Source: Candidatus Rokuibacteriota bacterium
Lineage (GTDB): Bacteria; Methylomirabilota; Methylomirabilia; Rokubacteriales; CSP1-6
DNA length: 56,342 nucleotides
Direction: 5' to 3'
Assembly (NCBI GenBank): GCA_016184125.1
Contig: JACPDG010000049.1
Location: 1-56,342 of the forward strand
Within the stretch, counting starts at the first letter, position 1, and each line of letters starts with the position of its first letter. Both the position numbers and the translations under genes were made by a program. This document shows positions 38,559-47,657 of the stretch, piece after piece. The notes below the pieces were generated by a model. It saw only the letters and a program-made list of their open reading frames with translations, did no database searches and had not been told where the DNA came from.

Positions 38559-39898
38559 AGCCGGCGGCGCCGGCCCGCGTGGTCGCCGCGCGCGTGCTGG
38601 AGCGCGTGGAGCGCGATCGCGCGTACGCCGACGTCGCCCTCGAGCACGAGCTCGCCCGGCGCCGGCTGCCGGAGCGCGACGCGGCGCTCGCGACGGAGAT
38701 CGTGCTCGGCACGCTCCGGTGGCAGCGCTATCTGGACTGGATCCTCGTCCCGCATTCCCGGCGAGCGATCGAGGCCGTCGACCCGCACGCCCGCGTCGTC
38801 CTTCGACTCACGGCCTACCAGCTGCGGTTCCTCGAGCGGATCCCTGCGTTCGCGGCGGTGAGTGATGCCGTCACGCTCGTCAGGCAGCGCGACAAGCCGG
38901 GCGTGGACGGCTTCGTCAACGCCGTCCTGCGGTCCTTCACGCGCCACCGCGTCGAGCGGGCGCTGCCTGCCGATCGCGTCGAAGCGCTCGCGCTCCGCCT
39001 GTCGCACCCGTCCTGGATCGCCGCGCGCTGGATCCACCGCTATGGCGCGGAAGCCGGCGAGGCGCTGATGCGGGCGATGAACGAGCGGCCACCGCTCACC
39101 GTGCGCGCGAACACGCTCCGGACCACGCGTGAGGCGCTGGCGGAGCGCCTGCGGCGCGACCACGGGCTCGTCGCGAAGCCGACACGGTACGCCGCCGATG
39201 GCCTCCAGGTGTCCCACGGCGGAGCGCCGTCGTCGTGGCGCGCGTTCGCCGACGGGGAGCTCGCCGTGCAGGACGAGGCGTCGATGCTCGTCTCCATGCT
39301 CGTGGCTGCCCGGCCCGGCGAGACCGTGGCGGATGCGTGCGCGGCGCCCGGCACCAAGACGACCCACCTGGGGCAGCTCATGGAGAACCGCGGCCGCCTG
39401 CTCGCGTTCGACCGCGAGCCCGCGCGTCTGGCCCGCGTGCGCGAAGCGGTCACACGTCTCGGTGTCACGATCGTCGAGACGCTCGACGGCCCCGTGGAGT
39501 CGCGTGCGCCGGACTTCGCCGGCCTCTGCGACGCAGTGCTCGTGGACGCGCCGTGCTCGAATCTCGGGGTGTTACGCCGCAATCCCGAGGTGAAGTGGCG
39601 GCGGACGCCCGAGGACCTCCCCGCCAACGCCGAGCGCCAGCGTGTGATCCTGAGCGCGGCGGCGCAGATGGTGAAGGCGGGTGGCCGGCTCGTCTACGCG
39701 ACCTGCTCGCTCGAGCCCGAGGAGAACGACGACGTCGCGCGCGCCTTCCGGGAGACGCACGCCGAGTTCGCGGTCGATCGCCTCGCCGATGTTCCCGTCC
39801 CGATCGACGACGGCGGCTTCCTGCGGTGCCTGCCGTACGTGCACGGCACGGACGGCTTCACGGCGATCCGCTTCCGCCGCCGCCCGGGTGCGGTATAA
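38555..39898 (+). CDS. rsmB: 16S rRNA (cytosine-967-C5) methyltransferase RsmB
   Basis: 447 residues from ATG 38555. An N-terminal NusB-like domain (about 1-140: RVVAARVLERVERDRAYADVAL, VNAVLRSF) precedes the methyltransferase with the SAM loop VADACAAPGTKTTHLGQLM, DAVLVDAPCSNLGVLRRNPEVKWR (catalytic PC motif) and the second Cys in VYATCSLEPEEND. A 12-codon in-frame extension upstream would be repeat-encoded (MGGHVGAPHSER) and is not favoured. It follows fmt, the conserved order. Confidence 0.93.
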   Translation: MKPAAPARVVAARVLERVERDRAYADVALEHELARRRLPERDAALATEIVLGTLRWQRYLDWILVPHSRRAIEAVDPHARVVLRLTAYQLRFLERIPAFAAVSDAVTLVRQRDKPGVDGFVNAVLRSFTRHRVERALPADRVEALALRLSHPSWIAARWIHRYGAEAGEALMRAMNERPPLTVRANTLRTTREALAERLRRDHGLVAKPTRYAADGLQVSHGGAPSSWRAFADGELAVQDEASMLVSMLVAARPGETVADACAAPGTKTTHLGQLMENRGRLLAFDREPARLARVREAVTRLGVTIVETLDGPVESRAPDFAGLCDAVLVDAPCSNLGVLRRNPEVKWRRTPEDLPANAERQRVILSAAAQMVKAGGRLVYATCSLEPEENDDVARAFRETHAEFAVDRLADVPVPIDDGGFLRCLPYVHGTDGFTAIRFRRRPGAV

Positions 39899-39899
39899 C
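39894..39899 (+). promoter_or_regulatory. Candidate -10 box of a leaderless rpe transcript
   Basis: TATAAC overlaps the rsmB stop region and ends 9 bases before GTG 39909; no SD is present. It is one of the most AT-rich hexamers in the area. Confidence 0.35.
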
Positions 39900-39908
39900 G
39901 AGCGAGTC

Positions 39909-40559
39909 GTGATCAAGATCGCGCCCTCGATTCTCTCCGCCAACTTCGCCGCACTGGGCGACGACATCGCGCGCGTCGAGGCCGGCGCCCCGGACCTGCT
40001 GCACGTCGACGTCATGGACGGCCGGTTCGTCCCCAACCTCACGATCGGCCCCGTGGTGGTGGAGGCGATCCGCAAGCGCACCCAGCTGCCCCTCGACGTG
40101 CACCTGATGATCGTGGAGCCCGGGCGGTACGTGACGGATTTCGTCTCCGCGGGTGCGAGCGTCGTCACCGTGCACGCCGAGGCCTGCCCGCATCTTCAGC
40201 GCATCCTCGGGCAGGTCCGCGAGGCCGGCGCGAAGGCAGGCGTGGCGCTGAACCCGTCCACGCCGCCCGACGTCCTCGAGTACGTCCTCGACGACCTCGA
40301 CCTGGTCCTCGTGATGTCGGTCAACCCGGGCTTCGGCGGCCAGAAGCTCATCCCGAGCGCCTACGCGAAGGTCGGGCGCGTACGGGAGATGATCGGAGAC
40401 CGGCGAATCGAGGTCTCGGTGGATGGTGGCATCAACCTCGACCACGCCGCGCCGCTCGCACGCCAGGGCGCCACGGTCCTCGTCGCCGGCTCCGCGATCT
40501 TCGGCGCCCCGGACCCGGCGGCTGCAGTCCGCGAATTGCGTCGCGCCGCCGACGGCTAG
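39909..40559 (+). CDS. rpe: Ribulose-phosphate 3-epimerase
   Basis: 216 residues, TIM barrel. KIAPSILSANFAALGDD with catalytic Asp in LLHVDVMDGRFVPNLTIGP, HLMIVEP, HAEAC, MSVNPGFGGQKLIP and VDGGIN all match Rpe. It interconverts ribulose-5-P and xylulose-5-P in the pentose phosphate and Calvin pathways. The start GTG 39909 fits the family N-terminus. It is followed by 270 bases of repeats and the ffh promoter. Confidence 0.95.
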   Translation: MIKIAPSILSANFAALGDDIARVEAGAPDLLHVDVMDGRFVPNLTIGPVVVEAIRKRTQLPLDVHLMIVEPGRYVTDFVSAGASVVTVHAEACPHLQRILGQVREAGAKAGVALNPSTPPDVLEYVLDDLDLVLVMSVNPGFGGQKLIPSAYAKVGRVREMIGDRRIEVSVDGGINLDHAAPLARQGATVLVAGSAIFGAPDPAAAVRELRRAADG

Positions 40560-40599
40560 TCGGCGTCCCGCGCGATTCCTGCGTGTGGGGTTAACTCTG

Positions 40600-40785
40600 C
40601 TCCCTGCGCGCGCGTCGCTCGATGCACCGGGGCGCAGGGCGGCCCTCCCTGTGTGCGCGGTGCTCGATGCACCGGACGCAGGGCGGCCCTCCCTGTGTGC
40701 GCGTGAGATCGAGGCGCACGCCGGGTCCCCCGGCGGGTGCCGAGCGTCGGGGGGTGTGGGGACCCCTCCGGGGTCCCCACTTCGA
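40600..40785 (-). repeat. Palindromic/tandem repeat region between rpe and ffh
   Basis: Two near-identical direct copies of about 45-49 bases (GCTCGATGCACCGG ... GCAGGGCGGCCCTCCCTGTGTGCGC) at about 40618-40665 and 40663-40710, then a minus-strand type A element (about 40700-40785) with GTGGGGACCCCGGAGGGGTCCCC and the GACGCTCGG core. No gene is supported from 40560 to 40829. Confidence 0.65.
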
Positions 40786-40790
40786 ATAAG

Positions 40791-40819
40791 TTGAAATTTT
40801 GACCGTACTTACGTACACT
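40791..40819 (+). promoter_or_regulatory. Promoter of the ffh-rpsP-rimM-trmD block, nearly leaderless
   Basis: TTGAAA (40791-40796), 17-base spacer, TACACT (40814-40819) in an AT-rich patch. The predicted start near 40826 is only about four bases before the ffh ATG 40830. The intervening TTCTTTTTTCC contains no SD. Confidence 0.6.
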
Positions 40820-40829
40820 TCTTTTTTCC

Positions 40830-42179
40830 ATGTTTGAGTCTCTGAGCCAGCGCTTGCAGGGGATCTTCGACCGGCTCGGCAGCCGCGGCCGCCTGAGCGA
40901 GGAGAACATCCAGGAGGCCCTGCGCGAGGTTCGCGTCGCCCTGCTCGAGGCGGACGTCAACTTCAAGGTCGTCCGTGGGTTCGTCGAGCGCGTGCGCGCG
41001 AAGGCGGTCGGACATGACGTGCTCCAGTCGCTGACCCCGGGCCAGCAGGTGGTCAAGGTCGTCCACGGCGAGCTCGTGGAGCTGCTCGGCGGGAGCGGCC
41101 ACCGGCTGGCCATGGCGGCGCACCCGCCGACGGTCGTCATGCTCATAGGCCTCCAGGGCTCGGGCAAGACGACCACCGCCGCGAAGCTGGCGCGGATGTA
41201 CGCCAGGCAGGGGCTCCACCCGATCATGGCGGCGGCGGACACGTACCGTCCCGCGGCGATCGACCAGCTCGAGACGCTCGGCAGCCAGCTCGGTGTGCCC
41301 GTCATCGGCGACGCGACGATGCAGCCGCTCGAGATCTGCCGGCAGGCTCGCGACGAGGCGGCGCAGCGCGGCCTGACGCCTCTCATCCTCGACACGGCCG
41401 GGCGCCTGCACATCGACGAGCAGATGCTGGACGAGCTCAAGAAGATCCGAGCGGAGATCCGCCCGCATCACGTGCTCCTCGTGGTCGACGCGATGACCGG
41501 GCAGGACGCGGTGACCGTCGCCGAGCGGTTCAACGCCGAGGTCGGCATCGACGCGGTCGTGCTCACCAAGCTGGACGGGGACGCCCGCGGCGGCGCGGCA
41601 CTGTCCGTCCGTCAGGTCACCGGCCGGCCGATCGCGTTCATCGGGGTCGGCGAGAAGACCGACGCCCTCGAGTCGTTCCATCCCGAGCGCATGGCGTCGC
41701 GCATCCTCGGCATGGGCGATGTGCTGTCGCTCGTCGAGAAGGCGCAGGAGGCGGTCGACCAGAAGAAGGCCGAGGAGCTGGTCAAGAAGCTCCGGGAGGA
41801 CAGCTTCACGCTGGACGACTTCCGCGAGCAGCTCAAGCAGCTCCGCTCGATGGGGCCGCTCGACCAGATCCTCGGCATGCTGCCGTTCGGCAAGATGCTC
41901 AAGGGCGCTCCGAAGGAGCTCGACGAGGAGGAGGCCGACCTCGGACGCTTCGACGCGATCATCTCCTCGATGACGCCCGAGGAGCGGCGGTCGCCGGAGG
42001 TCATCAACGGCAGCCGCCGGCAGCGCATCGCGCGCGGCAGCGGGACCAGCGTGCAGGACGTGAACCGGCTGCTCAAGCAATACGCGCAACTCCGCAAGAT
42101 GATGAAGCAGTTCAAGGGGATGGAGGGCAAGCTCGGCCGGATGAAGAAGCTGCCGGGCTTCCCGACGCTCAGGGGGTGA
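40830..42179 (+). CDS. ffh: Signal recognition particle protein Ffh
   Basis: 449 residues. N domain [26 protein letters not shown]; GTPase G1 [18 protein letters not shown]3 [13 protein letters not shown]4 [15 protein letters not shown] domain from about 300 with GKM/MxxLP-rich segments and [24 protein letters not shown] for 4.5S RNA binding. It delivers inner-membrane proteins to FtsY. The start lacks an SD and sits immediately after a promoter. rpsP follows by four bases. Confidence 0.95.
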   Translation: MFESLSQRLQGIFDRLGSRGRLSEENIQEALREVRVALLEADVNFKVVRGFVERVRAKAVGHDVLQSLTPGQQVVKVVHGELVELLGGSGHRLAMAAHPPTVVMLIGLQGSGKTTTAAKLARMYARQGLHPIMAAADTYRPAAIDQLETLGSQLGVPVIGDATMQPLEICRQARDEAAQRGLTPLILDTAGRLHIDEQMLDELKKIRAEIRPHHVLLVVDAMTGQDAVTVAERFNAEVGIDAVVLTKLDGDARGGAALSVRQVTGRPIAFIGVGEKTDALESFHPERMASRILGMGDVLSLVEKAQEAVDQKKAEELVKKLREDSFTLDDFREQLKQLRSMGPLDQILGMLPFGKMLKGAPKELDEEEADLGRFDAIISSMTPEERRSPEVINGSRRQRIARGSGTSVQDVNRLLKQYAQLRKMMKQFKGMEGKLGRMKKLPGFPTLRG

Positions 42180-42183
42180 CGAC

Positions 42184-42429
42184 GTGGCAGTGTCGATTCG
42201 GCTGAGACGGATGGGTTCGAACCGCAAGCCCGCGTACCGCGTGGTGGTCGCCGATTCGCGGTCGCCGCGGGACGGGCGGTTCATCGAGATCATCGGTCAC
42301 TACAACCCGCTCACGAACCCGCCGACGGTGAAGATCGACCGCGGCAAGGCGGACGAGTGGATGCGGAAGGGGGCGCAGCCGTCCAATACGGTGAAGCGCC
42401 TGCTCGCGATCCGGTCGGAGGCGTCCTAG
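42184..42429 (+). CDS. rpsP: 30S ribosomal protein S16
   Basis: 81 residues: [41 protein letters not shown] is the S16 signature. GTG start four bases after ffh, with GGGGGTGA overlapping the ffh end as SD. It is followed by khpA, rimM and trmD, the classic order. Confidence 0.96.
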   Translation: MAVSIRLRRMGSNRKPAYRVVVADSRSPRDGRFIEIIGHYNPLTNPPTVKIDRGKADEWMRKGAQPSNTVKRLLAIRSEAS

Positions 42430-42483
42430 CCGCCGTACCGAGCTGTCGCGAGGCAGGACCGTAGCAGCAGGAGTGAAGTAGTC

Positions 42484-42714
<231 letters not shown>

Positions 42715-42725
42715 GAAGCGAGACG

Positions 42726-43244
42726 ATGGGCGAGCGCCTGGTGGTGATCGGGGAGATTACGCGGCCTCACGGGCTGCGGGGCGAGCTGCGCGTCGTGCCG
42801 CTGACGGACGACCCCGAGCGGTTCGAGGGGCTGTCCGACTGCGTGCTGTGGGATGCGTCGCGGGACGAACGGGAGACGCGGCGGATCATCACGGCACGCA
42901 GGCACGGCGACGTCGTGCTGCTCGGTCTCGCCGGCTGCGCGTCTCCCGAAGGAGCCGAGACGCTCCGGGGGCGCCTCGTCGCCGTGCCAGAGGCGGCTGC
43001 GCTGCCGCTCGCGCCGGGCCAGTTCTATCCATGGCAGCTGGAGGGGGCGATCGTCGTCACGGAGGACGGCCGGGAGGTCGGGCGCTTCGCCGGCGTCGAG
43101 CCCTCGCCGGGACAGGATCTGTGGATCGTGCGCGCCGAGGGCCGAGAGCACCTGATCCCGGCGGTGCCCGACATCGTGGCGGAGGTCGACGTCGCGGCCC
43201 GGCGCGTCGTGATCCGGCCGCCGGAAGGCCTGCTCGACCTGTAG
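42726..43244 (+). CDS. rimM: Ribosome maturation factor RimM
   Basis: 172 residues. N-terminal [28 protein letters not shown] and the PRC-barrel part with [22 protein letters not shown] and [31 protein letters not shown]. It binds S19 and assists 30S head maturation. Eleven bases after khpA. Confidence 0.94.
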   Translation: MGERLVVIGEITRPHGLRGELRVVPLTDDPERFEGLSDCVLWDASRDERETRRIITARRHGDVVLLGLAGCASPEGAETLRGRLVAVPEAAALPLAPGQFYPWQLEGAIVVTEDGREVGRFAGVEPSPGQDLWIVRAEGREHLIPAVPDIVAEVDVAARRVVIRPPEGLLDL

Positions 43245-43293
43245 CGTCGGCGACCGCCTGCTTGCTCGGGCGGCGCCGGGCGACGGACCTCGG

Positions 43294-44073
43294 ATGCGCA
43301 TCGACATCGTCACGCTGTTTCCCGGAATGGTCGAGCCCGTGCTCGGAGCATCGATGCTCGCGCGAGCGCGCGCACGCGGGCTCGTTGACATCCGGGTCGT
43401 GAATCTCAGGGAGTATGCGGTTGGAAAGCACAGAGTCACCGACGATTACCAGTTCGGCGGAGGCGGCGGGATGGTGCTCAAGCCCGAGCCGCTCTTCGCC
43501 GCCGTCGCCGCCCTCCGGACGGAGGACGCACGCGTCGTCCTGCTGGACCCCCGGGGTCGGGTCTTCACCCAGAACGCCGCCCGCGAGCTGGCGAGGGAGT
43601 CGCACCTGATCCTGCTGGCGGGACGGTACGAAGGCGTGGACGAGCGCGTCGCCGAGCACCTCGCGGACGAGACGCTCTCGATCGGGGACTACGTGCTGAC
43701 CGGCGGCGAGATTCCGGCGCTCGCCGTCACCGATGCGGTCACCCGGCTCCTGCCGGGCGCGCTCGGCGCCGAGGGCGCCGCCGAGCGCGAGTCGTTCGCC
43801 AGCGGCCTGCTGGAGCCACCGCAGTACACGCGCCCGGAGGAGTTCGAGGACCTCCACGTGCCGGCGGTGCTCCTGTCCGGCGACCACGCCCGGATCGGGC
43901 GGTGGCGTCGTGTGCAGGCACTGTGGCGGACGTGGCGGGCGAGGCCGGACCTGCTCGAAACGGCCGGGCTCGGCAGTGAGGACGAAACGGTCATCGAGCG
44001 GTTCCGGCGCGGAGAGACACCGGAGGACATCGAGCCTTCCGGGCATCACGGCGCCGCGAGAGAAGCGACGTAG
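43294..44073 (+). CDS. trmD: tRNA (guanine-37-N1)-methyltransferase
   Basis: 259 residues. [22 protein letters not shown], the knot region [35 protein letters not shown] and [15 protein letters not shown] are diagnostic of TrmD. It methylates G37 and prevents frameshifting. It stops before a 309-base stretch of triplicated repeats upstream of rplS. Confidence 0.95.
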   Translation: MRIDIVTLFPGMVEPVLGASMLARARARGLVDIRVVNLREYAVGKHRVTDDYQFGGGGGMVLKPEPLFAAVAALRTEDARVVLLDPRGRVFTQNAARELARESHLILLAGRYEGVDERVAEHLADETLSIGDYVLTGGEIPALAVTDAVTRLLPGALGAEGAAERESFASGLLEPPQYTRPEEFEDLHVPAVLLSGDHARIGRWRRVQALWRTWRARPDLLETAGLGSEDETVIERFRRGETPEDIEPSGHHGAAREAT

Positions 44074-44089
44074 CGAGTGACGAGCGGAC

Positions 44090-44370
44090 CCGCACATCGA
44101 GGCGCGCCCCGGGTTCCACGGGTGCGTCCTCGCACCCCCCGGGGCGCGCCGAGCGCTGGGGGGTTTGGGGGCCATTTCGGGGCCCCCATGAAGGCCGAGC
44201 GCGAAGTCGAGGGCCGGCCCGGGTGTCCCGGGCCGGCGCCGAGCGCTGGGGGGTTTGGGGCCATTTCGGGGCCCCCATGAAGGCCGAGCGCGAAGTCGAG
44301 GGCCGGCCCGGGTGTCCCGGGCCGGCTCCGAGCGCTGGGGGGTTTGGGGGCCATTTCGGGGCCCCCATGA
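44090..44370 (-). repeat. Triplicated palindromic GC-rich element upstream of rplS
   Basis: Three head-to-tail copies. On the minus strand each starts CATGGGGGCCCCGAAATGG, runs through CCCCAAACCCCCCAGCGCTCGG to a hairpin of CCGGCCCGGG/CCCGGGCCGG (two copies) or GGCGCGCCCCGGGGGG with a satellite-like GGTGCG unit (leftmost copy). Two copies share an additional direct repeat ATGAAGGCCGAGCGCGAAGTC. This fills 44074-44382, a stretch with no supported gene. Confidence 0.8.
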
Positions 44371-44382
44371 AAGGAGTCGGAC

Positions 44383-44763
44383 ATGGACGCTATCCGGTTG
44401 GTCGAAGCGGCGCAGCTCAGGAAGGACCGCAATGGGTTCGGACCGGGTGACACGGTGCGGGTGCACGTGCGCGTCGTCGAGGGCGAGAAGGAGCGCACCC
44501 AGGTCTTCGAAGGCGTGGTGATCCGCAAGCGCGGCGAGGGTGTGAAGGCGTCGTTCACCGTGCGCCGCATCTCGTACGGCGTCGGGGTCGAGCGGACCTT
44601 CCCGCTCCACTCCCCGCGCATCGAGCGGATCGACGTGATCCGCCACGCGCAGGTCAGGCGCGCCAAGCTCTACTACCTGCGGAAGCTCGCGGGCAAGGCG
44701 GCGCGGCTCAAGGAGCGGCGGACGGCGGTACCGGCGACCCAAGCCAAGACGACGACCGAGTAG
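44383..44763 (+). CDS. rplS: 50S ribosomal protein L19
   Basis: 126 residues. [39 protein letters not shown] and [35 protein letters not shown] are the L19 core; the last about 20 residues are a variable tail. AAAGGAG precedes the ATG by about 8 bases, directly after the last repeat copy. It is normally adjacent to trmD; here the repeats lie between. Confidence 0.96.
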   Translation: MDAIRLVEAAQLRKDRNGFGPGDTVRVHVRVVEGEKERTQVFEGVVIRKRGEGVKASFTVRRISYGVGVERTFPLHSPRIERIDVIRHAQVRRAKLYYLRKLAGKAARLKERRTAVPATQAKTTTE

Positions 44764-44778
44764 CGCAGACCGGTCGCC

Positions 44779-45405
44779 GTGGCGCCTGGGCGCTCGGCGT
44801 CGTACCGGTACGAGGCGCAGGCGTGGCGGGGCGGGGTGGCCCGCGTCGCCGGTCTGGACGAGGCCGGTCGCGGTCCCCTCGCCGGGCCCCTGGTCGCCGC
44901 CGCGGTCATCATCGACCCAGCCCGCCGTATCCGGCGGCTGGCCGACTCGAAGATCCTCAGCGCGGAGCGCCGTGAGGCATTCTTCGAGGTCATCCACGCC
45001 CGTGCGCTCGCCGTCTCGGTCGCGGTCGTCGACCACGCGACCATCGATCGGATCAACGTCCTCGAGGCGACGCGACAGGCGATGCGGCAGGCGCTCGCGG
45101 GCCTGTCGGTCGCGCCCGAGCTCGTGATCACCGACTTCGTCACGCTCGAAGCGCTCGGCTGCCCGCAGAAGAACCTCGTCGACGGTGACGCCCGTTGCGC
45201 GTCGGTCGCGGCCGCGTCCATCGTCGCGAAGGTGACCCGCGACCGGATCATGCTGGAGGCCGACAAGCTTTATCCCGAGTACGGGTTCGCGCGTCACAAG
45301 GGCTACGCGACGCCCGAGCATCTCGAGGCCCTGGACCGCCTCGGGCCCTGCCCGCTCCACCGCCGGACCTTCTCCGGCGTCTGGCGGCAGGGCGAGCTGT
45401 TTTGA
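44779..45405 (+). CDS. rnhB: Ribonuclease HII
   Basis: 208 residues. VAGLDEAGRGPLAGPLVAAAV with the first catalytic Asp-Glu pair, ADSKILSAERRE, a third acidic residue in LVITDFVTLE, DGDARCASVAAASIVAKVTRDR and HKGYATPEHLEAL. It removes ribonucleotides from DNA. GTG start 15 bases after rplS. It is followed directly by an M48-like remnant. Confidence 0.93.
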   Translation: MAPGRSASYRYEAQAWRGGVARVAGLDEAGRGPLAGPLVAAAVIIDPARRIRRLADSKILSAERREAFFEVIHARALAVSVAVVDHATIDRINVLEATRQAMRQALAGLSVAPELVITDFVTLEALGCPQKNLVDGDARCASVAAASIVAKVTRDRIMLEADKLYPEYGFARHKGYATPEHLEALDRLGPCPLHRRTFSGVWRQGELF

Positions 45406-45557
45406 CGCCGCGGGGGCTCGGATACCTCTCCACCCATCCGCCGACGGGGGATCGCCTGGCGCGCCTCGCCGCGCTGGCGCGAGAGGCCCGCCCGGGACCG
45501 CACCCCGCGCTCACGGGAGCACAGTGGCGTGACGTGCTGGCGGTGTGCCGGCGGTGA
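45402..45557 (+). pseudogene. C-terminal remnant of an M48-type metallopeptidase
   Basis: A TTG overlapping the rnhB stop opens 51 codons: TPRGLGYLSTHPPTGDRLARLAALAREA ... LTGAQWRDVLAVCRR. The YLSTHPPTGDRLARL motif is the C-terminal end of Oma1/BepA-type M48 peptidases (STHP-x-xxxR). The catalytic HExxH part is absent, so this is a truncated copy or, less likely, a short independent peptide. Confidence 0.5.
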
Positions 45558-45566
45558 GATCGGCGA

Positions 45567-45977
45567 TCAGGACCTGCGCACGACCGCGGCGATCGCACGA
45601 CGGAGCTCCCACGGGTCGATCGGCTTTCGCAGGTACGCCTGGAAGCCGCTCGCCAGCGTTCGCTCTGGCCCCTGCTGCGGACTGTGCCCGGTCATCGCGA
45701 TCGCCGGAATCGCGCCACCACGTTCCTTGGGCAGCGCCCGGACGGACTGAATGAGCCAGTAGCCGTCGTGGACCGGCATCGAGATGTCGGCGAGCAAGGC
45801 GTCCGGCGTGACGCGCTCGAGGATGCGGAGGGCATCGGGGGCGGAGGTGACGACGGTCACGAGCGCGCCCGAGCACCGGAGGACGGAACGCAGCAGATCG
45901 CGCGCACCCGGGTCGTCGTCGACCACGAGCACGTGCACGCCGACGAGATCGCGGGGAACGCCGGCAGTTCGCCCCAT
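45567..45977 (-). CDS. Single-domain response regulator (tandem copy 3)
   Basis: 136 residues. GVHVLVVDDDPGARDLL, phosphoacceptor in ALLADISMPVHDG, switch Thr in IAMTGH, Lys in YLRKPIDPWELRRA. It shares the GVHVLVVDD ... PWE framework with the next two genes and is the most distal of the three in transcription order. It has intact phosphorylation residues. Confidence 0.83.
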   Translation of the reverse strand: MGRTAGVPRDLVGVHVLVVDDDPGARDLLRSVLRCSGALVTVVTSAPDALRILERVTPDALLADISMPVHDGYWLIQSVRALPKERGGAIPAIAMTGHSPQQGPERTLASGFQAYLRKPIDPWELRRAIAAVVRRS

Positions 45978-46120
45978 CGTGGCGCGCTAGCCGTGCAACG
46001 CGGTTGCCATTTGGCCCCGTCCGTCGCCGGAGCGCGATCGCCGGCACCCGCCCACGGTCGCGCGCCCCTGGGTCGGTCATCGCTCGGTTCGACGCTCGTG
46101 CCGCCGGCGCGGGGAACGCG

Positions 46121-46537
46121 TCACGATGCCTGGCGCGCGAGGCCGGCGACGAGGCGGCTGAGCTCCCACGGGTCGATCGGCTTGCGCATCTGGTTCTGGA
46201 AGCCGGCGGCGAGCAGCCGCTCGGGCGTGTGCTCCTCGTGGTATGCGGTGCACGCGAGCGCCGGCACGTGGCCGCCGCGTTCCGGAGGCAATTTCCGGAT
46301 CTCGGCGATGAGCCAGTACCCGTCGGCGCCGGGCATGACGATGTCGACCACGACCACGTCCGGCACGACCCGGGACAGGATGCCGAGCGCCTCGTTGGCC
46401 GACACCGCCGTGGTGACGAGCGCGCCGCAGTACTGCAGCACGCTCCGGATCACCTGGCGGGCATCCGGGTCGTCGTCCACGACGAGCACGTGCACACCGA
46501 CCAGGCTGTCGCGAGGAAGCGGATCCCTGCGTCCCAT
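46121..46537 (-). CDS. Single-domain response regulator (tandem copy 2)
   Basis: 138 residues. GVHVLVVDDDPDARQVI, phosphoacceptor in VVVVDIVMPGADGYWLI, switch Thr in ACTAY, Lys in QMRKPIDPWELSRL. Highly similar to copy 3. The gap to copy 3 (143 bases) has no recognisable content. Confidence 0.83.
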   Translation of the reverse strand: MGRRDPLPRDSLVGVHVLVVDDDPDARQVIRSVLQYCGALVTTAVSANEALGILSRVVPDVVVVDIVMPGADGYWLIAEIRKLPPERGGHVPALACTAYHEEHTPERLLAAGFQNQMRKPIDPWELSRLVAGLARQAS

Positions 46538-46587
46538 GCCTCAACGTCCGCGAACGAAACGTCGCATCCAACTCTCCTCGCCGGCGC

Positions 46588-46992
46588 TCACCCGTTCATC
46601 GTGAGACCGGCGATCGTGCGTGTGAACTCCCAGGGGTTCAGCGGCCAGGTGAAGTGCGCTTGGAACCCGTGCTGCAGGCACCGCTCCCGGTCCGCCCCGA
46701 CCGAGCTCACGGCGACGGCGGGAAGCGGCGGTCCCTCGGACACGAGTGTCCTCAGCTGCCGGAGCAGCGAGAAGCCGTCGTCGTCGGGAAGTGCGAGCTT
46801 CGCCACCACCAGGTCCGGCTTGATCAGCCGCATCGTCTGAAGCGCGTCGTGCGCCGAGCCCACCGTGAGGACGAGCGCGCCGCAGTATTCGAGGATGTCG
46901 CGCAGGACATCGCGCGCGAGCGGCTCGTCGTCGACGACGAGCACGTGGACGCCTTTCAGGGAGTCGACCGAAAAATACCCGCTCCGACTCAT
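46588..46992 (-). CDS. Degenerate receiver-domain protein (tandem copy 1)
   Basis: 134 residues from ATG 46992 (MSRSGYFSVDSLKG). The acidic pair is kept in VLVVDDEPLARDVL, but the phosphoacceptor Asp is replaced: LVVAKLALPDDDG has Lys where paralogues have Asp. The conserved Lys is Trp in FTWPLNPWEF. The rest of the fold (YCGALV, LLRQLRTL) is intact. It probably cannot be phosphorylated and may act constitutively or as a scaffold. It leads the three-gene array. An ATG at 47121 would extend it but lacks support. Confidence 0.8.
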   Translation of the reverse strand: MSRSGYFSVDSLKGVHVLVVDDEPLARDVLRDILEYCGALVLTVGSAHDALQTMRLIKPDLVVAKLALPDDDGFSLLRQLRTLVSEGPPLPAVAVSSVGADRERCLQHGFQAHFTWPLNPWEFTRTIAGLTMNG

Positions 46993-47219
46993 GCTCGTTG
47001 CGGCTGCAACGAGACTGCCACGGACCCCGTGTAAAAGAAAGAACGCATCGTTTCGAGGAGTTGAAGAATCGCGACGGCGCCGGGCGAGAGACCGCGGAGA
47101 TTGCGATGCAGCCGGTTGCACACCGTCGCGCCACTGTCCGCCATCACGCGAGTGGCGATGTCATCTGTCACGAATCTCCGACACTTTCGCTCGGCAGCAC
47201 CGCGGTGTACACCGGAACC

Positions 47220-47657
47220 GTGTCGGCTGACGGCGCCGGGCGAGAGGGGCGTCGTTCGCGCCGCGGCGAGGCCGCCGCGGCCGAGCGCGGCGATCCGCGC
47301 CAGGCCCGCGGGCGCGCGGCCGAGAACGCCGCGGCCGCGTTCCTCGTCCACGCGGGCCTCAGGGTCATCGATCGCAACGTTCGCCTGCCCGAAGGCGAGA
47401 TCGACCTGGTCTGTCAGGACGGCGACACCCTCGTCTTCGTGGAGGTGAAGGCACGCGACGCGCGATGGGGTGACGATCCCGGCGCGGCCGTGTCCTGGTG
47501 GAAGCAGCGCCGGCTCACGCGGCTGGCCCTGCACTACCTGAAGTGGAAGGGCCGCATCGGAACGCGGTGCCGCTTCGACGTGGCCGCCGTGACGGTCGGG
47601 CCGGATGGCGTGCTCGCCGTGCGTCACATCCGCTCGGCGTTCGATGCGGTGGAGTAA
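47220..47657 (+). CDS. yraN: YraN family (UPF0102) nuclease-fold protein
   Basis: About 145 residues from GTG 47220; GTG 47205 is an alternative. The signature is GRAAENAAAAFLVHAGLRVIDRNVRLPEGEIDLVCQDGDTLVFVEVKAR, an endonuclease-like E...EID...FVEVK core, with VSWWKQRRLTRLALHYL following. Its cellular role is not established. It usually follows rnhB; here three receivers and a peptidase remnant intervene. Its 3' end overlaps the convergent MFS remnant. Confidence 0.88.
   Translation: MSADGAGREGRRSRRGEAAAAERGDPRQARGRAAENAAAAFLVHAGLRVIDRNVRLPEGEIDLVCQDGDTLVFVEVKARDARWGDDPGAAVSWWKQRRLTRLALHYLKWKGRIGTRCRFDVAAVTVGPDGVLAVRHIRSAFDAVE

Noticed and set aside
44077..44450. Small frames reading MKAEREVEGRPGCPGP through the repeats before rplS
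   Set aside because: Encoded by the triplicated element and not closing on the rplS start; kept as repeats only.
46992..47121. Longer start for the degenerate receiver
   Set aside because: The added 43 residues have no receiver homology and overlap the divergent regulatory region; ATG 46992 begins the domain.
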